Assembly: GCF_033547155.1 (NCBI RefSeq)
Contig: NZ_CP137892.1
Location: 62,001-126,000, forward strand
Direction of reading: 5' to 3'
Source of the DNA: Pseudomonas benzenivorans
Lineage (GTDB): Bacteria; Pseudomonadota; Gammaproteobacteria; Pseudomonadales; Pseudomonadaceae
Length of the DNA stretch: 64,000 nucleotides
Positions 58,042 to 64,000 of the stretch are shown here, one piece after another. Numbering within the stretch: the stretch's first letter is position 1; each line of letters begins with the position of its first letter. Made by a program: the position numbers and the translations under genes. The notes beneath the pieces are model-generated. The model made no database searches. It was given only the letters and a program-made list of their open reading frames with translations, and was not told the origin of the DNA.

Positions 58042-59517
58042 TTACTCCTTGTCCAGCTTGCCAACCAGGGACAGGGTGAAATCGGCCCCCATGTACTTGA
58101 AGTGCGGGCGCACGTTGAGGCTGACGCGGTACCAGCCCGGCTCGCCTTCGACATCGCTGACGATCACCTGGGCGGCGCGCAGCGGACGGCGGCTGCGCAC
58201 TTCGGAGCTGGGGTTCTCCTGGTCGGCGACGAACTGGCGGATCCACTTGTTGAGCTCCAGTTCCAGGTCGGTGCGCTCCTTCCAGGCACCGATCTGCTCG
58301 CGCTGCAGCACCTTCAGGTAGTGGGCCAGGCGGTTGATGATGAACATGTAGGGCAGCTGGGTGCCGAGCTTGTAGTTCAGCTCGGCGGTCTTGCCTTCCT
58401 CGCTGATGCCGAAGAACTTCGGCTTCTGCGCCGAGTTGGCGGAGAAGAACGCGGCGTTGTCGCTGCCCTTGCGCATGGTCAGGGCGATGAAGCCTTCTTC
58501 GGCCAGTTCGTATTCACGACGGTCGGAGACCAGCACCTCGGTGGGGATCTTGGTCTCGATCTCGCCCATGCTCTCGAAGTGGTGCAGCGGCAGGTCTTCC
58601 ACCGCGCCGCCGCTCTGCGGGCCGATGATGTTCGGGCACCAGCGGAACTTGGCGAAGCTGTCGGTCAGGCGGCTGGCGAAGGTGTAGGCGGTGTTGCCCC
58701 ACAGGTAGTGCTCGTGGCTGCCGGCGACGTTTTCCTTGTAGACGAAGGTCTTCACCGGGTTGTCTTCCGGGTCGTAGGGGTTGCGCAGCAGGAAGCGCGG
58801 CACGGTGAGGCCGACGTAGCGGGCGTCTTCCTGCTCGCGGAAGCTCTGCCACTTGGTGAACTGCGGGCCTTCGAAGTGGTCCTTCAGGTCTTTCAGGTCC
58901 GGCAGGCCGGTGAAGCTTTCCAGGCCGAAGAACTTCGGACCGGCCGCGGCGATGAAGGGCGCGTGGGACATGCTGGCGACGCTGGCGACGTACTGCAGGG
59001 TCTTGACGTCCGGGGCGCTGGGGTCGAAGAAGTAGTTGGCGATCAGCGCGCCGACCGGCTGGCCGCCGAACTGGCCGTACTCGGCGGTGTAGATGTGCTT
59101 GTACAGGCCGGACTGGACGATCTCCGGGCTGTCCTCGAAGTCATCGAGCAGGTCCTGCTTGGAGGCGTTGAGGATCTCCAGCTTGATGTTCTCGCGGAAG
59201 TTGGTGCGGTCCACCAGCAACTTGAGGCCGCGCCAGGAGGATTCCAGGGCCTGGAACTCGGCGTTGTGCAGGATCTCGTCCATCTGCCGGCTGAGCTTGG
59301 CGTCGATCTCCGCGATCATGCGGTCGACCATGGCCTTCTTCACCGGCTCGTTTTCGTTCTGCGGTTTCAGCAATTCTTCGATGAAGGCCGACACGCCGCG
59401 CTTGGCGATGTCGTAGGCCTCGTCGTCCGGGGTCAGCTTGGTCTCGGCGATGATGCGGTCGAGAATGCCGAGTTCGGCGGCGCTGTGGCCGCTCTCTACT
59501 GCTGCGCTAGTGCTCAT
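58042..59517 (-). CDS. tssC: T6SS sheath large subunit TssC
   Basis: 491 aa. Typical TssC sequence: QALESSWRGLKLLVDRTNFRENIKLEILNASKQDLLDDFED, QSGLYKHIYTAEYGQFGGQPVGALIANYFF and YFRWCPNIIGPQSGG-like segment. Forms the contractile sheath with TssB, encoded immediately upstream. Confidence 0.96.
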   Translation of the reverse strand: MSTSAAVESGHSAAELGILDRIIAETKLTPDDEAYDIAKRGVSAFIEELLKPQNENEPVKKAMVDRMIAEIDAKLSRQMDEILHNAEFQALESSWRGLKLLVDRTNFRENIKLEILNASKQDLLDDFEDSPEIVQSGLYKHIYTAEYGQFGGQPVGALIANYFFDPSAPDVKTLQYVASVASMSHAPFIAAAGPKFFGLESFTGLPDLKDLKDHFEGPQFTKWQSFREQEDARYVGLTVPRFLLRNPYDPEDNPVKTFVYKENVAGSHEHYLWGNTAYTFASRLTDSFAKFRWCPNIIGPQSGGAVEDLPLHHFESMGEIETKIPTEVLVSDRREYELAEEGFIALTMRKGSDNAAFFSANSAQKPKFFGISEEGKTAELNYKLGTQLPYMFIINRLAHYLKVLQREQIGAWKERTDLELELNKWIRQFVADQENPSSEVRSRRPLRAAQVIVSDVEGEPGWYRVSLNVRPHFKYMGADFTLSLVGKLDKE

Positions 59518-59542
59518 TGATCAGCGTCCTTGTCAGTGGGAA

Positions 59543-60049
59543 TCAGGAGTCCAGGGTGTCTTGGGCGGCCAGGCCGAGTTCGCCGAGCACGCGGTCGCGG
59601 GAATCGTCGTCGCTGAGTACGCTTTCGATCGCCTTGCGGAAGGCCGGGGCGTTGCCCAGTGGGCCCTTCAGGGCGACCAGGGCGTCGCGCAGCTCCATCA
59701 GCTTCTTCAGCTCCGGGACCTGTTCGACCAGGTTGGCCGGGTTGAAGTCCTTCATCGAGTTGATCTTCAGCTGCACGGCCAGTTCGTCGCCTTCCTGCTC
59801 GTCCTGCAGACGGTTCGGCACGGCGAAGGTCAGGTTGAGTTCCTGCTTGGCCAGCACCTCGTCGAAGCTGTTCTTGTCGATGCTGATCGGCTTGCGGTCT
59901 TCGATCTTGCGCTCGTCGGCGCGCTGGGTGAAATCGCCCAGCACCATCAGCTTCAATGGCAGTTCGATTTCTTCCTGGGCGCCGCCGGTGGCGGGTTTGA
60001 AGGTGACGTTGATGCGTTCCTTGGGGGCTACCGAGCCTTCTTTGGCCAT
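59543..60049 (-). CDS. tssB: T6SS sheath small subunit TssB
   Basis: 168 aa from ATG 60049: GGAGA lies 7 bases upstream, whereas the ATG at 60055 would be almost on top of it. KEGSVAPKERINVTFKPATGGAQEEIELPLKLMVLGDFT is the conserved start of TssB/VipA. Assembles with TssC into the sheath. Confidence 0.95.
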   Translation of the reverse strand: MAKEGSVAPKERINVTFKPATGGAQEEIELPLKLMVLGDFTQRADERKIEDRKPISIDKNSFDEVLAKQELNLTFAVPNRLQDEQEGDELAVQLKINSMKDFNPANLVEQVPELKKLMELRDALVALKGPLGNAPAFRKAIESVLSDDDSRDRVLGELGLAAQDTLDS

Positions 60050-60082
60050 GGTCATTCTCCGTTGCGGTTATGGCCCGAGGGC

Positions 60083-61645
60083 CTAGTCCAGTACCACTTC
60101 GAGGTCGAGGTGGCACAACCTGCGGTAGATCTCTTCCTTGTATTCGCGTACGGCGTGGTTCTGCGGCAGCAGCTCGCAGCAGCTGTGCAGCAGGCGCAGT
60201 ACCTCGAGGGCGAGATCGGGTTCCCAGTCGCCCAGGCCCGAGGCCTGCAGCAGTTGGTCGAGCGAGTCGAGCTGGGTCTTGGCCAGTTCGTATTTCTTGG
60301 CGGCGAAGCACAGGCGCGCCAGGGTCAATTGCCAGTAGAAGCGTTCGCGGCCGCCCCGGGCCTTGGCCAGGCCCTGCTTGAGTTGTTGCACGGCGCTTTT
60401 CAGGCCGTCCTTGCGCAGTTTCGGCAGGGTCTCCTGCAGGGCCTGTTCCCAGGCCGGCTGGCTGCCGCTTTCGTCCACCTGCGGCGCGCTCTGGGTCACC
60501 GGCGCCTGCAGGTGCGGCATGACGTGGGAGCTGAGCCAGGCGCGGGTCTGGGCGTCGGCGAAGGCGCTGCCGTCGTGGAAGCGCAGCTCCTCCAGGCCAT
60601 GCATGCGCTGCAGGAAAAGCGCCAGCTGGATCTCCACCTCGCGCATCGCCTGTTCGGCGTCCAGGCCTTGCAGGCACTGCCAGACCAGGTGCTGACCGTC
60701 GAGCCAGAAGGGCGCGCGGGCGATGCTGGCCTCCAGATCGACCAGCAGGTCGGCGTACTGCCCCTGCTGGTAGCGTTCCTGATAGCTGGCCAGCTTGTCC
60801 GCCGGCAGGCCGCGCAGGGCGGTGACCTGCTCGGCGTTGCGCTCCGGCAGGCTGTCGATCGGCAACCACAGCAGGGTGCGCGCCAGGCGCAGGGCGCGCA
60901 GGTCGCTGGCCTTCTGCTTGAGCCAGTAGGCGCACAGGGGGCGGGCCTGGTCCTGCAGGCTGCGCAGGCTCTTGTGGGCTTCTTTTTCGTTCTCCACCGG
61001 CGCACCGGGGGTGAGCAGCTGGGTGGCGACCTGCTTGACCTGGGCAATGGCCGCCCCGACGCTGCCCGGCTCCGGTTGGCCCTGGCTGGCGCGGCTGACC
61101 AGTTCGTCCAGGCGTCGGCACAACGGCAGCAGCAGCGGCGCGTCCGCGCCCAGGTGCCCGGACAGGCAGGTCTCGAGGGCGCGCAGCTGTTCGGCGAGGC
61201 TGCGGAACAGTGCCAGCTGTTCGCCGATCGGCACATGTTCGGCCAGGGCCTGCTCCAGACGCGGCAGCAGCCAGCCGATGGCGGCGGCGCGGGTGCGTGG
61301 CTTGCGCGGATGCAGTTCGGCCCAGTGATTCAGGCACAGGTAGTGCAGCAGGCCCAGGCCGGCCTGCAGGCCGGCGAAGGATTCGCGCTGATAGAGGCCC
61401 CAGATCAGCCAGGCGGCGACCCGCAGATCCTTGGAGTGGGCGCTGAGCAAGGCCTCGCTGTTCTCGCGGACCTTCTGCCAGTCGATGGCGGCGGTTTCAT
61501 GCAGCGAGCTGGCCTTGCTCAGCTCGTTTTCCAGCACTTCGTACTCGCTGGAATAACGCATATCCGCACCGGCGAAGTCCCCTGGATTAATGGGGAGTTT
61601 GGCCAGCTCCAAATAACGAGTGGTGAGCGTGTTCGAATAGGTCAT
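60083..61645 (-). CDS. tssA: T6SS cap/baseplate-priming protein TssA
   Basis: 520 aa. The N-terminal ImpA_N domain (about 5-130) includes PGDFAGADMRYSSEYEVLENELSK and AWLIWGLYQRESFAGLQAGLGLLHYLCLNHWAELHPRKPRTRAAAIGWL, the conserved family part. The C-terminal half (about 380-520) is helical with an ERFYWQLTLARLCFAAKKYELAKTQLDSLDQLL segment and fits a VasJ-like C-terminus. First gene of the T6SS operon. Its ribosome site is weak, which points to post-transcriptional control. Confidence 0.93.
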   Translation of the reverse strand: MTYSNTLTTRYLELAKLPINPGDFAGADMRYSSEYEVLENELSKASSLHETAAIDWQKVRENSEALLSAHSKDLRVAAWLIWGLYQRESFAGLQAGLGLLHYLCLNHWAELHPRKPRTRAAAIGWLLPRLEQALAEHVPIGEQLALFRSLAEQLRALETCLSGHLGADAPLLLPLCRRLDELVSRASQGQPEPGSVGAAIAQVKQVATQLLTPGAPVENEKEAHKSLRSLQDQARPLCAYWLKQKASDLRALRLARTLLWLPIDSLPERNAEQVTALRGLPADKLASYQERYQQGQYADLLVDLEASIARAPFWLDGQHLVWQCLQGLDAEQAMREVEIQLALFLQRMHGLEELRFHDGSAFADAQTRAWLSSHVMPHLQAPVTQSAPQVDESGSQPAWEQALQETLPKLRKDGLKSAVQQLKQGLAKARGGRERFYWQLTLARLCFAAKKYELAKTQLDSLDQLLQASGLGDWEPDLALEVLRLLHSCCELLPQNHAVREYKEEIYRRLCHLDLEVVLD

Positions 61646-62050
61646 TCCATGACTCGACTATATATCCAGGCAACTCGGGAAGGCCCTTCCTATTGCGGGG
61701 CGAACTTATAAAGTTCCCGAGTTGTGCAACTTTTTGCGCACATCAATGTGCAACAAGTTGCGCAGAGCCCTAGTGGGGTGGGCATCCTAGCGGCATGGGG
61801 GTGGGGCGGGCAACTATTTAAAGTGTGAAGCCCGTAGCAATGGAAGCGATTAGCCGATTATTAATTAGTACGATAGTTCCCAATATTTTTGCGACTTGCC
61901 GCACAAGTATTAAGGCTGGCAGAGGGTGTAGGAAATAGAAGTTTGCATTTGTAAGAGATCGCTTACTGGCAAATTAGTGGCGCATCACAAAAGTGCGCGC
62001 GAGGGCTTCTCGGTTTGTGATCGTCGCCTAGGTTTATTTGGGCAAGTTGT
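61646..62050 (-). promoter_or_regulatory. tssA: T6SS operon promoter/leader region
   Basis: No gene is seen. Going upstream from the tssA ATG there is an 11-bp perfect inverted repeat (CAACTCGGGAA 61671-61681 / TTCCCGAGTTG 61714-61724) able to form a leader hairpin, a GAACTT-ATA-AAGTTC palindrome (61702-61716) and two tandem palindromes (61723-61740 and 61747-61764). GGA triplets near the start codon could be RsmA sites. The upstream part (61800-61980) is AT-rich. A 8-bp inverted repeat ATCACAAA/TTTGTGAT lies at 61984-62021. Confidence 0.5.
61723..61764. repeat. Tandem palindromes TGTGCAAC-N3-TTGCGCA upstream of tssA
   Basis: TGTGCAACTTTTTGCGCA (61723-61740) and TGTGCAACAAGTTGCGCA (61747-61764) share 16 of 18 bases and are each near-palindromic (TG[T/C]GCAA). 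Their centres are 24 bases apart. The layout fits two dimers of one regulator. Confidence 0.65.
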
Positions 62051-62071
62051 GAGATGGCTAATCGCCATCTC
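62051..62071 (-). terminator. Hairpin after the mutarotase gene
   Basis: Perfect 8-bp stem GAGATGGC (62051-62058) / GCCATCTC (62064-62071), loop TAATC, 39 bases after the stop codon. No clear U-run. Confidence 0.45.
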
Positions 62072-62109
62072 GTGCGGTTTGTCGAGGCGGCCCGTTCCGG
62101 GGCGCCCTG

Positions 62110-63015
62110 TCAGTCGGGCAAGGCTTCGCTCCACAGGCTCACGCTGAGGCGGTGGCGTGCGTCGGGCGCGAGCACTAGGAAATCCTCCAGGACATTGGCG
62201 TGTTCGATGCACAGCATGCCTTGCCAGGCGTCGCCGGCGAACTGCGAGAGGCGCTGGGCCTTGTCGGTCCAGGGGTTCCACAGCACCGCCGAGCGCGAGC
62301 CGCTGCAGCGCAACTGGATGCGCCGCTGCCAGACCGGATCGAGGATGCTCAGGCGGCTCGGGGAGTCCAGGTAGATGCGGTCGGTCTCGCCGGTAAAGCG
62401 CAGGGCGTCGAGCTGCTGGCGTTCGTTCCAGTCGTCCAGGGTGTCGATATAGCGGCAGCCCTGCAGGCCTTCGACCTGGGCCTGGCGAATGTCGCCGACG
62501 GCGAAGTAGCTGTGCAGCGCCTGGCTCAGTGCCAGGGGCTGGTCGCCGAGGTTGCGGCTGTCGAGGTGCAGGTGCAGGTGCTGATCGAGGCGGATGCGCA
62601 GCTGCAGTTCGGCCGCCTGGGGCCAGCCCGGCAGCGGCTGCTCGGCGCTGTTGTAGGCGAACTCGAGGTTGACCCCGTCGCCTTGCCGGTCGATGCCCAG
62701 CAGGTTCCACTCCAGGTCGCGCACCAGGCCGTGGGACGGCACCAGGTTGCCGCCCTGGTACATGGCCTGCACCGCTTGCGGGTTGCGCCGCAGGTCGCCG
62801 AACCAGGGCCAGCACACCGGCACGCCGCCGCGCACGCTGCGCCCGCTTTCATAGACCGCCTGCTCGCTCAGCCAGATCAGCGGTCGCTCGCCGTCGCGCT
62901 GGTAGCTCAGCAACTGGGCGCCCTGCTGGGCCACCAGCAGTTCGGCGTCGGCGTGGCGGATGCGCCAGCAGGTCAAGGCGCCGAGTTCGACCCGTTCAAC
63001 ATTGGAAGTAGCCAT
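62110..63015 (-). CDS. D-hexose-6-phosphate mutarotase-like aldose-1-epimerase
   Basis: 301 aa from ATG 63015, with AGGG 7 bases upstream (an ATG at 63021 is the alternative). YeaD-type fold: GAQLLSYQRDGERPLIWLSE, VRGGVPVCWPWFGDLR (conserved G-G-x-P-x-x-W-P-x-F-G), VPSHGLVRDLEW with the catalytic-side histidine, LSQALHSYFAVGDI with a second conserved histidine, and ETDRIYLD. It interconverts anomers of glucose-6-phosphate or similar sugars. No operon partner visible. Confidence 0.88.
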   Translation of the reverse strand: MATSNVERVELGALTCWRIRHADAELLVAQQGAQLLSYQRDGERPLIWLSEQAVYESGRSVRGGVPVCWPWFGDLRRNPQAVQAMYQGGNLVPSHGLVRDLEWNLLGIDRQGDGVNLEFAYNSAEQPLPGWPQAAELQLRIRLDQHLHLHLDSRNLGDQPLALSQALHSYFAVGDIRQAQVEGLQGCRYIDTLDDWNERQQLDALRFTGETDRIYLDSPSRLSILDPVWQRRIQLRCSGSRSAVLWNPWTDKAQRLSQFAGDAWQGMLCIEHANVLEDFLVLAPDARHRLSVSLWSEALPD

Positions 63016-63078
63016 CTGCATGCCCTGTCACCGGTGGGGATAGCCCTATTGGAACGCAGCTTGGCCGGCAGTCCAAGG

Positions 63079-63115
63079 GGCAGAAAGCAAAACGCCCGTC
63101 GCGGTGACGGGCGTT
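63079..63115 (-). terminator. Intrinsic terminator of the TRAP permease gene
   Basis: On the minus strand a perfect 10-bp stem (AACGCCCGTC / GACGGGCGTT, 63091-63115) is followed by TTTTGCTTTCT. It starts 20 bases after the dctM stop. Confidence 0.85.
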
Positions 63116-63134
63116 GCCTTGCGGTGCGCCGTGG

Positions 63135-64000
63135 CTACTTGCCGTAGACCTGCTCCGGCAGCCAGGTGATCAGCCCGGGGAACTGGTAGGCGATGATCAG
63201 CAGGATCAGCTGGATCAGGATGAAGGGGATGACGCCGCGGTAGATGGTACCGGTCGCCACCGACGGCGGCGTGACGCCGCGCAGGTAGAACAGGGCGAAA
63301 CCGAACGGCGGGGTGAGGAAGGAGGTCTGCAGGTTCAGGGCGATCATCACCCCCAGCCAGATCGGGTCCAGGCCCATGGCCAGCAGCACCGGGCCGACGA
63401 TCGGCACCACCACGAAGGTGATCTCGATGAAATCGAGGATGAAGCCGAGCAGGAAGATCACCAGCATCACCACGAAGAAGGCGCCGAGCACGCCGCCCGG
63501 CAGCTGGGCGAACACGTCCTCGATCAGCACCTCGCCGCCGAAGCCGCGGAACACCAGGGAGAACAGCGAGGCGCCGATCAGGATCATGAACACCATGGCG
63601 CTGATCTCGGTGGTGCCGTAGGCCACCTCGCGCAGCTGGTTGAAGTTCAGCTTGCCCTTGCCGAAGGCCAGGATCATGGCGCCGAACGCGCCGAGGGCGG
63701 CGGCCTCGGTGGGGGTGGCGTAGCCGGCGAGGATCGAGCCGAGCACCGCGGCGATCAACGCCAGCGGCGGCAGCAGGGCGCCGATGAGCTTGCCCCATTC
63801 GATCGGGCCGAGCTCGTCCTTGGGCAGCGCCGGCAGCTTCTTCGGCTGGAAGATCGCCGTGCCGACGATGTAGAGGATGTACAGGCCCACCAGCAGCATG
63901 CCGGGGATGAAGGCGCCGACGAACAGGTCGCCGACCGACACCGTCTTGGGCGAGAAGATGCCCATCTTCAGCTGGGCCTGCTGATAGGCGCTGGACATCA
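63135..64000 (-). CDS. dctM: TRAP transporter large permease subunit DctM (partial, N-terminus off the right edge)
   Basis: The C-terminal 288 codons of a 12-span TRAP-T large permease. Membrane segments are seen throughout, with the conserved AAALGAFGAMILAFGKGKLN, TTEISAMVFMILIGASLFSLVFRGFGG, LGFILDFIEITFVVVPIVGPV and LGVMIALNLQTSFLTPPFGFALFYLRGV motifs; the last is diagnostic. It is longer in the central loop than DctM of the C4-dicarboxylate type, like the mannitol/chloroaromatic or 2-oxoacid-type large subunits. The small permease and binding protein should lie to the right, outside the window. Confidence 0.9.
   Translation of the reverse strand, partial: MSSAYQQAQLKMGIFSPKTVSVGDLFVGAFIPGMLLVGLYILYIVGTAIFQPKKLPALPKDELGPIEWGKLIGALLPPLALIAAVLGSILAGYATPTEAAALGAFGAMILAFGKGKLNFNQLREVAYGTTEISAMVFMILIGASLFSLVFRGFGGEVLIEDVFAQLPGGVLGAFFVVMLVIFLLGFILDFIEITFVVVPIVGPVLLAMGLDPIWLGVMIALNLQTSFLTPPFGFALFYLRGVTPPSVATGTIYRGVIPFILIQLILLIIAYQFPGLITWLPEQVYGK

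Noticed and set aside
61646..62109. Sigma-54 promoter for tssA
   Set aside because: TTGCAC sequences occur on the minus strand, but the matching upstream element is TGCGCA rather than TGGCAC, so the GG doublet at -24 is missing in both candidates.

Overview
The window is high-GC DNA with Pseudomonas-type gene content. The clues are purE-purK with aspA nearby, an AatJQMP-AauSR acidic amino acid system, an acetylpolyamine deacetylase beside a polyamine-binding protein, and a type VI secretion (T6SS) locus in the gene order of the P. aeruginosa HSI-II (H2-T6SS) cluster. Genus-level placement is an inference from synteny I remember, not from a search.

Positions 1-10,250 hold metabolic and regulatory genes: a solute-binding protein cut by the left edge, a 59-aa membrane peptide, aspA with a divergent LysR regulator, a polyamine-binding protein with acetylpolyamine amidohydrolase, an AraC regulator, a thioesterase with an alpha/beta hydrolase, and a GlxA-type AraC regulator. 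Long palindromic elements starting GTAGGGTGG lie in several gaps. Positions 10,246-17,100 carry the acidic amino acid ABC transporter aatJQMP and its two-component system aauSR. The aatJ upstream region has a good sigma-54 promoter and a perfect match to the published AauR site. Positions 17,300-19,020 hold three minor genes, one AT-rich. Positions 19,400-24,315 carry purE, purK, two small genes and a CPA1 cation/proton antiporter. The purE leader has two hairpins, the second a strong terminator. Positions 24,400-27,620 hold a secreted M14 carboxypeptidase and a small lipoprotein.

Positions 27,635-61,645 form one T6SS locus, all on the minus strand, reading from 61,645 down: tssA, tssB, tssC, tssE, [PAAR-metalloprotease and lipoprotein], tssF, tssG, clpV, sfa, [vgrG, DUF4123 adaptor, two paralogous lipoproteins, Tle1-like lipase], orfX, fha, tssJ, tssK, tssL, tssM, stp, stk, [vgrG, M23/EF-hand/muramidase effector, immunity, orphan GH19 tip, second immunity]. 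Bracketed blocks are effector cargo set into or after a conserved scaffold. The scaffold builds the baseplate, sheath, membrane complex and recycling ATPase. The cargo supplies three predicted toxins: a periplasmic muramidase, a phospholipase and a zinc protease. Immunity candidates carry signal peptides or lipoboxes.

The most interesting region is 27,635-31,575. The effector seems to have exchanged its C-terminal toxin tip: the present one is a T4-lysozyme/pesticin-like muramidase with its own immunity gene, and behind it lies a start-less C-terminal piece of a GH19-type lysozyme followed by a second secreted candidate immunity protein. This is the orphan-module layout known from CdiA and Rhs toxins.

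Positions 62,050-64,000 hold a hexose-6-phosphate mutarotase-like epimerase and the C-terminal part of a TRAP transporter large permease. I saw no tRNA, rRNA, CRISPR array, insertion sequence or transposase.
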